Source of the DNA: Nephrocerus scutellatus
Lineage: Eukaryota; Arthropoda; Insecta; Diptera; Pipunculidae
Length of the DNA stretch: 64,000 bases
Direction of reading: 5' to 3'
Assembly: GCA_947095585.1 (NCBI GenBank)
Contig: OX352765.1
Location: 92,712,965 to 92,776,964 of the forward strand
Shown: positions 21,190 to 33,104 of the stretch, in pieces
Layout: every line of letters begins with the position of its first letter
How positions within the stretch are numbered: position 1 is the first letter of the stretch
Notes under the pieces: model-generated
The model's input: only the letters and a program-made list of their open reading frames with translations
Database searches by the model: none
What the model was told of the DNA's origin: nothing
Program-made: the position numbers and the translations under genes

Positions 21190-22710
21190 CTAAAGATGAA
21201 ATTCCAAACAAAAAGTTTATCTTTGTATGTGAACGAAGAACGAAGTAGGAAATAAAACAAACGATTGGGAGGGACACAAGCAAGTAACCGCAGAAGTCCA
21301 TATACGAATTATTTCACTTCCATGGTGAAGTTAAGAACAATATCCAAGTAAAGGACATTTTTAATTTTTAGATATATCTACATACATACAAATACATAGT
21401 ATCCAATTGAAGTAACAAAACACAAAAATACACACACCTTAGCATAGCGGTACCTGTGACAAAGAATGTTTAATAATTCTTCCTCATTATTTCAACACAC
21501 AGCCGACCACATTCATTGCCCTGTATATGTGGGATTGTGTGTGCGATGCACACCTATAGCTATTATCCTTTGGAGTTTCAGATGACATGCGATTGGAAGA
21601 GAGCGAGACGACGATGGCAATATGCTCGTACAACCAACAAGCAAAGAACCCTTCGCCGGTTCTTTGTTTAAATTATTAAGTGCTATTACCCTCTGTCTGT
21701 CGCGTGCTGATGTGACGTAGTCGTCTGGCTAACATACATAGAATAACATTTACACGGAAAACACATGCAAGGCTACTACAGCTACTATACTCGTATCTTA
21801 TATCTTATTCATTTCCATCCGACAGAACATACATCCTACGGGCACTATATCCTCTACTGAATGCAGTGCAATTTCCATCGCCGCACATACTACACTCGTA
21901 TTATACTAAATAGCTGCTGGGAAAAATGCTTAATGGCAATTCTTAAGAAAATTGCTTCAACAAAGTCTTCACTACACTCTGAGCCCACTACTCCATGAGG
22001 CCATTCAACACACAGCTCTGCAATTACTTCGTGTTTCATGCCGCCATCAGTGGTTGTGCTGCTTCTAGGATAATTAATAATGAAACCATACGACTTTTTT
22101 TGGGTAAAATATTCCGCATTCTGATTAGCTTTTTTGTTGTGGTTTTCATAAACTAACAATTAACTTGTGTTGTGCATATAATCGGAAATAGATTTACTTA
22201 TGTAGGAGTATGGTGTGGCCTGTATGCAAATTCGTAGTCTCCGTTAACCAGTGGCTGATGGAATTGCAGAAAGTTCCATACTAATTTATGACGTGCCGTT
22301 ACTGAGCCAAGTTGATTTATCACCGGAAGAGGTGCTTTCAAGAGATTTGATAAATTTGCTTGGATTTTTGTTTCTTCTTATCACCTTAGCTGGACCGCTG
22401 GTAAACATCACTCTACCCCTAGGTTTCCTACATTCGTTACAACTTTAAGTTATGGAAATTGAAAAAGGAATAATCTTGATTATCAGGCGAAATACCCGTA
22501 TTATACCACTTCGCTGCTTTCATTTTGCTGTAAACTGCAAACTTAATCTATCTAAACGCTGCCATCGTCTCTGCCGAAAAAGTAAAGGTTCAAGCTGATA
22601 TTAAGGTACGGAGAGACAAAGAAGTATACATAGATAGCTTAGATAAAATAATATACCGTGATTAAGGATAATAAAAGTACAGATACACAAGGAAGTAGTA
22701 TACAAAGTTA
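21190..22710. other. Intergenic, nothing recognised
   Basis: The short open frames near 21890-22159 and 22251-22448 match no family I know, and no splice context supports them. Confidence 0.4.
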
Positions 22711-22714
22711 CCTA

Positions 22715-22775
22715 AGATATAATATAACATAATATAACATAACATAACATAACATATAATAATATAACATAGGTA
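22715..22775 (+). repeat. (ATAAC/ATATAAC)n microsatellite
   Basis: Imperfect tandem ataacataatataacataac units. Confidence 0.85.
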
Positions 22776-23844
22776 ATATAATATCAGATACGATGAGAGA
22801 ACAGATAATAAGAAACGTGATACAATGCCAAAACGAGAAATTGATGTAGTGTGAGAACTCGATGTAAAAAGGGTACCATGATGTGATATAAAAACGATGC
22901 CAAATCATTATTAACGATGGCTAGATTGGTTAGACTGACTAGAATTACTGGATTTTCTAGATATTTTAAATTGGCTAATTTAGCTAGATTGGATCATTAG
23001 GTATCGTGATCGTGAAGTGGGCGGATTTTTAACAAAAGCAGGAATACAAAAAGTTAAAACCGAGAAGCAATGAGTGAACCCCGGTAGCGAAAATGAAGTA
23101 AAGAAGAAAAACAAATACTCCTACCGAAATTGGTCAAAAGTCAATAAACAGTATGTTCAGACCCTTCAACATTTTCCTCTGTTGCCTGTTGTTGTTGTTT
23201 TTTTTTTAAATTAACGTTTATCGAGAACATTTACGAATAAAGTTCCCACAGTTTTTGCTGTTTCTGATGCTTCCCCAAAAACAAAACTCGTTCGTGCGGT
23301 GCTGACACTTCACAAAATCTAAATATCTAAATAAAATAAACAATACACACACCCACACACACACAAACTTAATTTCCATTTCATGTCCTGTACATGTTCA
23401 AATAACGCCCTGGTCCTCGTTATCCTGCTGTCCTAACCACACCGAATTGACTCAAGCGAACATGAATTACAAGTTTTTTGCAAAATCAGAAACTAAAATA
23501 AAATAAAAATACGGTAAAACAACATGATGGCTGGAGGAGGAGAACCGACAATAGATGGTTGATACTAAAGTGAGCAGTAAATATTTCTCCTTTTTAGATT
23601 AAGAGAGAAAACATCCAAATGGTTTTTTCATCTATCCTTTTGCGAAAAGTTTACATTGACACGATTCGATGGACTGGAATAATTCGATCCGCTCTAAACT
23701 AAATGTTCGGTACGTGGGCGTTAAGGAAACATTACCATTTGCTGTATTTGTGAGTAGATATTTTGTCAATGGTCATGTCATCATCATTCCATTTGCGATG
23801 CGATTTTTTGTTGTGATTGAGAAGGTTAAGATTAATATGATATG

Positions 23845-24063
23845 CGACAGCCAAAGGGACGATTCAAAACCAACGCTTTGAATGCGATGACAAAAAATTG
23901 TAATCCACAAGTGCCGATCCAAATGCAAAAGTGACGATCCAAAAAAGAAGATCCTAAAGTGACGATGGAAAGGGACGATCGAAAAGTGTTGACATAAAAG
24001 TGACGACCGAACAGCGACGATCCATAATTGGCGATCCAAAGGTGACGATCCAAAAGTGCGATG
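23845..24063 (+). repeat. Degenerate tandem repeat, AAAAGTGACGATCC-type units
   Basis: About twelve diverged units built on 'aaaagtgacgatcc', including 'aaaagtgacgatcc', 'gggacgattcaaaacc', 'gccgatccaaatgcaaaa', 'aacagcgacgatcc' and 'aattggcgatcc'. The spacing between units is irregular. Confidence 0.8.
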
Positions 24064-24184
24064 CAAAACCGGGGCGACCTTGAAAGTCTAATCTCAAGGC
24101 TTCTTGAACGCGATATACTTCAAATCTAAAGAGGATACTGAAGTATGTAAAAGAAGATTACTTAGTACATATGACGTAAATATA

Positions 24185-24348
24185 CAGGCTGTCCCTGTGT
24201 CAGGGTACACCAATGTAAGCTTTTTCTTAAATCCCCGATAAATGATGTCAACATTGGAGATAGACGCTTACTGTAGAACGATTTTTTTCTTAGAATATAC
24301 CCAAAAATCATTTCCCAAATTATCCTTGCCAAATTAGAGGACACCCTG
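24185..24348 (+). mobile_element. Tc1/mariner-type MITE, 164 bp
   Basis: The ends are CAGGCTGTCC and GGACACCCTG (inverted, one mismatch), each flanked by TA, as expected of a Tc1/mariner-mobilised element. A partial inverted copy lies at 32651-32775. Confidence 0.7.
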
Positions 24349-24394
24349 TATGTTAGACTGCCCTGTATGTAAGGCATAATAATAACGTATAATA

Positions 24395-25165
24395 GGAGGA
24401 CAAACAAGGTCCTAAAAAATTTAAAAGGTATTTAACCTTCATTATGAAATTAGACCGACTTCAGGTTGATTAAACAGACGGTTGTTTTTTTGCTGTTGGG
24501 AGATTATGATTATGATGGTGAGCAACTTCTTTTACGGCCAATATCGCGTAACACTACAAAAACAACCCATCATCACCTCTCATAAAAGGATATTTTATCG
24601 TTTGTTTATCAATTAATTCTGAAAAAGGAACATTTTAGGGGTACATTAGTTGCTTAAAAGTTTCGTTGTTGTGTTCGGTGATTTTGTCAAAATACGAACA
24701 CAACAATTCGCCTCTCTTGCTGGTTTACCATCTGACTGAACAGTACTCTAAACTTCAAACTCGACAAAATGTCTTAATTCTTTTTGATGAGCTGAAATTT
24801 CGCGAACAGACTTTGCCGCATTAAGTGCATTTCGGGGATGCGTTTCATAGGGGTGACTATACAGTATACTCGTGTACAGGCTCACGCCAGACTGCACGCA
24901 AAATATATTTTATTTGTTTTTTCCTTGAAATGCTTGAAACATTGTGCGCACGATAATTGCACCAATTTGGGAATGGTAAATGCGGCTTCCCACCCCATAC
25001 TTTAAGGCGTTATGTCATACATTTTGTATACACCTTTGTTCTAAAGTCTAAATTGAATGCGATCCTAAGTAAAACCTTTCAGAAAATGTTATGCAATACC
25101 TTCTACAGTTGAACAATCAGCGAATCGATCGATCAGTTGCATTGTCCTTTCATCCCTTTGTATAG
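24395..25165 (+). repeat. Unclassified ~0.77-kb repeat, copy 2
   Basis: Partner of 17330-18095, same orientation and same internal order. Neither copy encodes a recognisable protein. Confidence 0.7.
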
Positions 25166-25169
25166 TCAT

Positions 25170-25800
25170 TCCATAAGTAGGATGCGATTGATTTTTTGTT
25201 AGGAAGGTAACGATGAATAAAAGATGAGATAAACATTCAATATACTAATTGCACGCTCACGCATGCACGAAAAAAACATTAAATCCTATAAGTTTTGACA
25301 TTTTTCTGAAAAATGCGTATTTTAAACAGGAGAGAGGTTGTTTATAGTATCACTATAGTATCACGGCTAAAATTATGCTTTTTGAGATCGTAATTTCAGA
25401 TACGGGTGGTCGGCGCTACTCCCATGGTCGATGTACTGTGTACTGACCATTATATTGTATGTTATATCATATACACCAACCGAATACAGAAACCTGAGCC
25501 TATGCTTTTTTTATTTATTTTTTTTTTATTGTATTGACCCTTGCCCATATGGCTGACACTGCGACCTCAAAAGATATATTGTATCAACAGGGTATGACTA
25601 ATATAAAAGACGTACCATCTCCCTGATGGAGGATAGTGGCAAAGTTTCTCAACTCTGCTGACGAACATATTTCCTTATGGAAAATACACGCCTACTTAAC
25701 CAAAGTAATGCTGGGAATTCACAGAGTCAGTGTCGTTGGTGCAGTGGTTAGAGCTCCCATTCGGAAGACACTGGAGATCATTGATGTCGAGACTTTGGTG
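25170..25800. other. Intergenic, nothing recognised
   Basis: AT-rich, with a T-rich run near 25508-25540. No gene is supported. Confidence 0.4.
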
Positions 25801-25814
25801 TTGGGTCCCAAGAT

Positions 25815-25900
25815 ATATCACCTTTTCCTATCCTTCATTTACGAACGCCCACGCTGTGCTAAGCAAACCCCTAGAGCGTGTGTACCTACATTAAAAAAAA
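25815..25900 (+). mobile_element. CR1-like retrotransposon 3'-end fragment
   Basis: It shares 'tatatcaccttttcctatcc', 'cccacgctgtgctaagca' and 'gagcgtgtgtacctacatta' plus an A-run with the 3' ends at 45690-45775 and, inverted, with 28190-28320, 42320-42570 and 56020-56110. Confidence 0.7.
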
Positions 25901-25929
25901 ACAGCTTCAACTCCAGATTCCTTCTTCGA

Positions 25930-26270
25930 TCCATCTGTGAACCAGACTAGACCTCTAGCATGCAGTGCGATTAGACCAGTTTGCCTAAAACTAGAAGAGG
26001 ATGGTAGCTGCAGACTTTGTGGTGAAGCAGAGGAAACACCGTGGCACCTTTTCAAACAATCCGACAGAGAAGAAACCACATGGAAACTCACGCGATCTCG
26101 GAGTCTGCACGGCATTCACTGAACCCACACCATATCATTAAGTTCATAAGAGCCATTGGTATGGAGGGGATGCTATAGGGATGGGCGCATGCAGTGTCTC
26201 TATAGCACATCATTATCAGGCCTATTGCCTGATCACAATGTGTGTGTTTTGATGCAGTAAATTTTCTTAA
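25930..26270 (+). mobile_element. LOA/R1-like retrotransposon 3' fragment
   Basis: It encodes KLEEDGSCRLCGEAEETPWHL, the CCHC-like 3' motif of this retrotransposon group, followed by a degraded tail with 'tcaggcctattgcctgatca'. Confidence 0.65.
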
Positions 26271-26289
26271 AGCAAAAGGTGGTGGTGGT

Positions 26290-26544
26290 GGATTGGTGGC
26301 AGAAAGGTGGGGGCACCCGAGCAACGTCAGTTATTTCAGCGAATCTTGAAAGCTACTGGACCGATTTTGATCAGGTTGTCACCATTTTACAGGGTATTTT
26401 GCTGCAGTTTTGTTGTCAGCGGTGGACTGGAGTAGGGCTTAGTATAGCGGGGGGTCAGTGAGTGGGTGGTCAGTTGGGTGGGTGGCGGTATGATTGGGAC
26501 AGTGTGATGGTGGCAGCCAGGCAACGCTGGGTATTTCAGCCAGT
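26290..26544 (+). mobile_element. Helitron-like 3' end, degenerate
   Basis: It is similar to 5437-5696 through 'ggtcagttgggtggg', gggacagtgtgatgg and 'caggcaacgctgggtatttc' plus agccagtaa. The terminal CTAG has become CCAG. Confidence 0.6.
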
Positions 26545-26559
26545 AACATATAATAAAGG

Positions 26560-28185
26560 TACATAAACATAATGGGACATATCAACATAAGCAATATATT
26601 TTAAGCAGTTGCACTTGATGTGGACTTTATATAAGTTATTTTCGATTAAAGCTTATGGGGACAGTATAGTGTCTAAGTCAGTCAATGGCTTAGTTATCGA
26701 CATCTGCTAAGTCTTTGAAGTATATATGTATGTTGCCCCATAACGAGTGATATTTGGTGAATCTATCATATAATTCAAGGTCTTATCGCTGTCTTTCGTT
26801 GTTGTTCATAGATGCCTTGAACTGGTTTCTGAAGGGCACTTTTTTCTAAATAAAACAATCTGCGAAAAAGATGTACAGCTATCCCATTCACATAGAAAAG
26901 TAAAGTGACTCCACTCCAAGCCACATCTTACGTAATTGGGAACGTGAGGACTAAATAAATCGCTCACAAACATCATCAAAAACAGAAGAAGAATATTTTA
27001 ATTACAAAAACAACAAGAAGTACGAGTATCTATGGGGCTAAGCTTTAAACAGCTTTTCGGATGATTGTGACAGCTAGCGGCGGCGTTGCTTACAGTGTAA
27101 ATTTCATTCGTATCTACGTAAAATAGCACTCAGAAAATAGCTACCTGTTTCGAGTGTATACAGTGCGCCCATATACATAGTCACGAGCACGGACTGATAC
27201 CAATTTACGCAAAATTCATCGTAAGCTATTGCTCTAATACTCATTTTGTTTTATTAATTAAATGTTCGTCCATGGAGGAGCTAAAAGAAATTCCTTTCCT
27301 TTAGAACTTACTATGCAGGCAGTCATAATCCCACCTAAAGCGAATTTCGTCGTTTTGCTATTTTTTGATATTAACGTCAAGCATCAGCTGTCTGTTGACG
27401 GGTCATAAATTTGGGACTAAGTTTATTTACCGTAATAAACTGAAAATTCCCATCACACTACTCCTTTCCCTACTCTGTAACTCCTATCCGTATTTATATC
27501 AACCTTATCAATGAGGCACCGAGAATTTTCCCTTGTGCTCTTCTCTCTGAATTACTTTCATCCTTGTCCTTGGCATAGCTATGCCAAAAGGTGTTGCAAT
27601 AAGAAATACTTCCCTCTGAGCGTATAATTTCCATCTCCGTAAGTGTTCCATAAAAAACAGGATGGTGTGAAGGTGGGGTTGTTTATGTAGTTTTATATCT
27701 ACGTTACATGCTTACGCAGTAACGTGAAGTGAAATGTCAGGAAAGTTTGTTTCCCTATTACAGTCCCCAGCGTATTTGCCTTTTTGCGATGGCTCCTAGG
27801 GGTGATCTAACTGTAATCTAAGAAAATGTATATGTATTGTGAAAGAGTGGTACTTTTTTAGCTCGAACAATAATGCTGTTCTTAGAAATTATGATTCCGC
27901 TGTTCTAAGGCTAGCCGACTGTTGTGCGTAGCACAGCAGAGCATATGGTAACCGATAGCATCCCAAGCTGTTGGTATAGAGCTTGGGATGCTATCGTTAA
28001 ATTCCTAGATTTTAAAAATGCTTTAAGAATAAAATAGGCTGTCACACACAGTGCGCCTATTTCAAGTTCTATACTGTTATCGGCTGCTACAATTAATCCG
28101 GGATAGTTGCAGCCTTCAACTGCTTCAAGTTCGCTCTACATTATCTAAGTTGAGGGCCCAATGTTGGATCTTTTATTTTTTTATA
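26560..28185. other. Intergenic, one perfect hairpin, otherwise nothing recognised
   Basis: No coding or repeat family is recognised in this 1.6 kb apart from the hairpin at 27953-27996. Confidence 0.4.
27953..27996 (+). other. Perfect 17-bp hairpin with 10-base loop
   Basis: The arms are CGATAGCATCCCAAGCT (27953-27969) and its exact complement AGCTTGGGATGCTATCG (27980-27996), with a 10-base loop. Pairing stops outside. It is not long enough for a typical animal pre-miRNA; it could be a young palindrome or part of a small element. Confidence 0.75.
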
Positions 28186-28189
28186 TAAC

Positions 28190-30000
28190 TTACAAACGCT
28201 CAAGGAATTTGCACACTTATGATGCTATGCGCAGTGTGGGCATTAGGAAACTAATTGCACATTTTTTTTATAATGTACACACGCTAAAGGGATAATACCC
28301 TTATAATACTTAGCACAGCGTAGGCGTTAGGAAATTAGGGAGAGGAGCAGATGAGATGTCTATGCACATGTGTCTTAAATGACTGCAGATGCAGATACAA
28401 ATGCGGAAACACAGAATCAGGCGATTTATTCCACATAATTATTGTGTGGCTAAAGAAGGAATCTAGAAGGAATCTCTGAATTGGTTTGTACGTCCGAAGA
28501 TAATGGTGGACCCGTGGGCTCGAGTTGAGACACGGGTACTACGGATGGGTTCGAGAATGAGCGGGATGCATCTGGATAAGCAGGAAACATTCCTACGATA
28601 TTCAAGCGATTCGATTGTTTTAAAGCGCGGTTCTGAATTCTTTCTAGTAGCTGCAATGTGGTCTGTGGGGCACCTGCCCAGACAATACCGTTGTATTCAA
28701 GTTTAGGGCGAATATACGCCTTGTAAATAGTAGCCAGATATGAAGGAATACATCTTGCACCGTTTTAGGAAACCTAAACATCTCGCAGCATTCTTGGCGA
28801 TGGCAAATATGTGGTCGTTCCAAGGAAGCTTGTTGTTGACGCACATACCTAGATTTGAGAGTTGTTCAGTTTCTTTAATGCAAGATCCATTCATGAATAA
28901 AGGGTGGGGGTTTAAATTACGCTTGGACGACAGAGGACAGCATTGGGTTTTAGAAGCGTTAAATTCAACTCTATTATGTAGTCCCCAACTTGTTATGCTG
29001 TCAAGGTCAGAATTTGACGTGCTTAACATACGTTGTTGTTCAAGTTCCACTTGTGCCAAAGAGGGGCGCGCAGAAAGCGAGAAGTCATATGAAAAGCTAA
29101 GAGTACTGTCGTCAGCCAAGGAATGGATTGGATTAGAGGTGGTGGATAGGAGATCATTAATGAAAATCAGAAAGAGTGTCGGAGACAAAACAGAGCCTTG
29201 TGGAACACCGTCGTTTATGCCGTGAACATTGGATTTGAAACCGTCCAATACGACCTGGATTGAACGGCCAGGAAGGTAGTTACTAGTCCAATCAAGCAGG
29301 CCCTTATCAATTCCATAGGCATTCATATTCGACAAAATAACTTGATGTCAAATAATTGGAAATATTGAGTGCAACAATTTTGCTTTCACCAAATTTGTTA
29401 ATAGACTGGTTCCACTTTTCAGTGAGATAAGCCATCAGGTCACCTGTAGAATGTTGCCTACGAAAACCGTACTGATGGTCGCTAAGGATTTCGTGTGATT
29501 CAAGGTATTGCATAAGCTTACGGTTTATCAATGTTTCCATGACCTTCGAAAGTATGGATGTTAGCGCAATTGATCGGTACGAGAAAAGATATGACGGTTC
29601 GCCTTTTTTAGGAACAGGCTGGATAAAGACTGTTTTCCAATTTCTTGGCAGTGGCAATGCCAACATTGAAGAACACCTCTTCAAAACTATAGCGGGAATG
29701 CTATCAGGCCCAGCAGATTTATGAATGTTGAGATCATTTAATACTCTAGCCACTTGACGAGTACGAAAGTAAATCTGTCCTATAGAGGATTCGACTCTTG
29801 CAAGTACTTCCTTTGAGACATTGAAGTATTTTTGTCTCAGATTGTGGTCATAGTTGAATTGGACTCGTCCATTGTAGGCATTGCAATCATATCTGACTCG
29901 TATAAATGTTGTTCGATTTTCCACAGCGGAGTTTTCTTTGTATAACCGAAAGCTTACCTGGCCTGTTTGCAGATCTTCATCTTTAATGAGCATTTTTTTT
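28190..30000 (-). mobile_element. CR1/Jockey-superfamily non-LTR retrotransposon, 5' truncated, near-continuous RT
   Basis: On the minus strand the frame covers RT from the linker (FRLYKENSAVENRTTFI), through HKSAGPDSIPAIVLKRCSS, PVPKKGEPSYLFSYRSIALT and QYGFRRQHSTGDLMAYL, to [32 protein letters not shown] and LGMCVNNKLPWNDH. One frameshift occurs near 29320. The 3' part at 28450-28650 is more decayed. Two 3'-end copies (28190-28260, 28265-28320) lie side by side. RT only; no endonuclease seen upstream of 30000. Confidence 0.85.
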
Positions 30001-30004
30001 TGTT

Positions 30005-32165
30005 ATATCTATAAATATGGCTTCTTTTAGAACCACCAATAGTTGTTTTTACCGACTATCGATACATACCGATATCGACACATACTATCTGTGTCTAATA
30101 TGCACTACAAATCACTGTCTATTAGACGAATGTATAGATATATACTAACTCATACGAGTCCCCAGTATCGAATTGAGAGGAATTAAGATGGTAGTAACCG
30201 CTAAAACAACGGACCGAACCCTTCTGGAAAACTACAGAGTTCGGAAGGCCTACAAAAATAGTGCGCTTATCTGTCTGGTTACAAAGACTTTGAATCAATC
30301 AAAGATCGACAGCTATGTAAGATAAGTCTCGGGCTAGGCCTGGTCAGTCTTAAATACAATCTGAAATGGTATCACAAAGTCAATCATTGTCCGAGAAGGA
30401 CCGTGGGTTATGGAATTAACGTGTCCACAGTTTGTGTCCTAATGAGTAGAAGAAATCATTTTTTGCGCCTTAAACCGTAAGGACACTCACCAAAACGTAC
30501 ATGTACCCTTAACCGTAAGAAAACTCAACAAAACCGACACGAACGAACTGAATAATTTTCTTCTCCTAATTTCCTCTTCAAAATATAAATATAAAGGCGA
30601 TTAAGTATATCAAAGAAAACTTCATTCAACAGCGGACACACAGAAAAGGCGATCATTTTAAAAAGCAGCACCATAAACCAAAATTCAAAAAAAATTATTG
30701 AGCTTACCTTTTTGTGATTTCTTAAGAGCGTTATCCTTTACTATTCGGCAGGACAGTTACGTTCTTCCAGATAATCCATACAGGTTATAATCCAACTTGA
30801 AAACTTCACTAAATTAATGAATAACTATTTTCACTTAAACATTCTTGAAACCGTTGACCAACAAGTTAGTTAACAAAAAGTACTTAGCTAGAGCTAACAC
30901 AAGTAGTGTACGGGTACATCCGAACCGTGTTAAATCCAAACGACATTTAAAGCGGCTTTAGCTTAAATATTAGTTTAAACATGATACCACATATAGCCGC
31001 TACTGACCAATGTCAATGCCTTTGTTAAGGTTTTCTTTGCAGCACATCATACACAGTCATACTCTGGCTTATAACCGAAGGTAAAAGGTAACTTAAGCGG
31101 GCAGCAAACAGCGAATTACAACAATTACACCTGACTGAGCTAATATGCAGTTGTTCTCGTCTCTCTGTACGTCGTCTATTGCGACGCTACACAAGGGTCC
31201 ATTTCCATTTAAAATTCGCTTTACAGCGCGCGATGCAATCCGATATCTCACGTACGGAAAGCAATGTGAAGTCGCCACGCTAGTTGTTAAAGTGAAGGTA
31301 ACGCTTTACGGAACAGAACAGAAGACTTACACTGGGTATAGTGCATTTTGCGTGTGAAATACCGAAAGTACAAAAAAAAATTATCTTTCACTTCTTTATG
31401 TATAACTCTCAAACCTAATGTAACTCAATGCAAAGCAGATCATTTTTTTAACTGCAAACAGAAGTCTTAACAAAATCTTTCTCTAAAGCTGCAAAATCTT
31501 TGCGTCCAAACAAATCGAAGCGAATAAGCGCGAAACGGAAACGGAACTTAGCTGACGGTTTAACTACGCAACAGCAGCGTCGGATGTCGTCCTCGATGTG
31601 TTCGCAAAGAAAGAAAGTTTCCTACTGATGCCGGGGTACTCGAAGTACGCTGTTTACACCGTACACAGCATGTAATTCCACCACCATACACCACCCTCTA
31701 TCTCATATATGGAAGAACATCCTGGGTGAAGCTGATGACGCTCTCAGCACCCCACAACCACAATCACAATTCACAACCCTGTCAAACATTCAAAAGCGAA
31801 AGTTATTCGGATATTCTCGGCCCGAGTCGGAGCAGCAACATGCATTTACAGTGGGCCAATAAGCAGTTGATTTTGTCATAATTTTAGAAACAGCGACGTC
31901 AGCATCAGTCGAATATTTGATGCTTCTAACAGTAATTTCTAGTATTTTTATTTATACATACATACGAGAGGTATTTTTGTAAGTTAGCTGAATAATGGTA
32001 AAGGTATAAATGGGTAAGGTTGGAATATTTTTTTTTTGACAGGTAATTTAGTTGTAAAAGATAATCATCGTCATCTTCTAGTATATAAATATACAGGGTT
32101 ACTTGTAACACCTTTTGCGGCTGTGGGTGGGGTGACATCCGATATTATTGTCGAACCCATAGTAT
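30005..32165. other. Intergenic, nothing firm
   Basis: It contains TATCGATA (the DRE core) near 30057 and unique-looking sequence at 31480-31800. This could include a distal promoter or 5' exon of a neighbour, but I cannot show one. Confidence 0.35.
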
Positions 32166-32169
32166 AAAT

Positions 32170-32255
32170 GAGTGAGCGCCGTGGCTCAGTGGAAATGAGC
32201 ATCCTACTGAGCTGGGGGTTCGTGGTTCGAATCCCAGTAACACCAAAAGTATTAG
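32170..32255 (+). mobile_element. tRNA-derived SINE, head copy 4 (best A and B boxes)
   Basis: It begins gcgccgtggctcagtggaaa with an A box (TGGCTCAGTGG), and 'ggttcgaatcccagtaacac' with a perfect B box (GGTTCGAATCC), spaced as in tRNA genes. The body after 'aaaagtatt' departs from the other copies. It does not fold into a clean cloverleaf by eye, so I call it a SINE, not a tRNA. Confidence 0.8.
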
Positions 32256-32650
32256 TTGACGACTTAAACTGAAAGACGTGAGTTAACAGAAAGGTTTAAA
32301 ATATCAGAAACAACCAGTTTCGAAATTATTCAAAATCATCTTGGGATGTCAAAAGTTAGCGCAAACGGCTATAATCTTACATCGCATAAGACACTGCGTG
32401 GCGTTTTGTAAGCAGATGTTTTTAAAGCTGTGTGACAGCTTATGAACAGAAGTGCTAGAGAAAATTGATGGGGTGCTTTTAAAATGGAAAAACTTAACTT
32501 GAAGTGTAGGTCTTATTACCGAAATATAAAGAGTGCCGCTGTGGCTTTACGAACTCTTTCTTGTATATAAGGTTTCCAGCTTAGCTTTCTGTCCGGAATG
32601 AGACCTAGATATTTAGCTTTATCAGAGAAGGATTAGCTTGTGCCCTTTAT

Positions 32651-32775
32651 ATAGGGTGTCCCCTAATTAGTCAAGGATAATTTGGGAAATGATTCTTGGG
32701 TATATTCAAAAAAAAATCGCCAATGTTGACATGATTTATCGGGGATTTAAGCAAAACCTTACTTTTTGTACCCTT
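32651..32775 (-). mobile_element. Tc1/mariner-type MITE, partial inverted copy
   Basis: 'agggtgtcccctaattag' through 'ggggatttaagcaaaacctt' is the reverse of 24185-24348. The far end is lost where a family A repeat begins. Confidence 0.65.
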
Positions 32776-32892
32776 TCAATAAAATTGGGTTTTGAGAAGT
32801 GGGTTAAAAATTGATCGCAAGATTCCACGACAAAGAGACAAACAGACAGACAAGCACATGGGCACGCGAAGTTAATATAGAGAATGTAAAAA
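32775..32892 (-). repeat. Dispersed repeat family A, copy 4 (5' part)
   Basis: In reverse: 'tctatattaacttcgcgtgc' start, gtctgtttgtctctttgtcg, and 'gatcaatttttaacccactt'. Confidence 0.7.
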
Positions 32893-32954
32893 AGTCAGGC
32901 AGATTACGAACAGGCGCGCTCTTGGTACATGACAGCGCACCGCAAAGCCATAAC

Positions 32955-33100
32955 CAAAAGGCGAATTTAAAAGTTTTCTTATGACAGTTATTACTCTCGA
33001 ACAGACATTCGCGAGAGTGGAACTGCAAAAAAACGTCTTTTTGTTTTTTTCTGGGATTTAAAGTTCGAACCTCCCGCTCAGTAACCCAATGCTCAGTAAC
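32955..33100 (-). mobile_element. tRNA-derived SINE, copy 5 (degenerate)
   Basis: The minus strand shows ggttcgaac-like (gaggttcgaacttt) B-box remnants, 'cactctcgcgaatgtctg' and cgagagtaataactgtcata, in the same order as 13370-13500. Confidence 0.6.
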
Positions 33101-33104
33101 CCTC

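Noticed and set aside
22251..22448. 65-codon frame with a hydrophobic stretch
   Set aside because: No homology recognised, no splice or promoter context, and similar short frames occur by chance throughout the window.
23845..24060. Protein-coding interpretation of the minus-strand repeat frames (SSLLHLDRHLW-type)
   Set aside because: They are a by-product of the GTGACGATCC tandem repeat, with no start context or family match.
27953..27996. Animal pre-miRNA
   Set aside because: The stem is only 17 bp, with no pairing beyond it, shorter than a typical 22-bp-plus miRNA precursor; kept as an unexplained hairpin.
32170..32255. A functional tRNA gene
   Set aside because: The A and B boxes are good, but acceptor and anticodon stems do not pair by eye, and the same head recurs with a non-tRNA body elsewhere, so it is a SINE.
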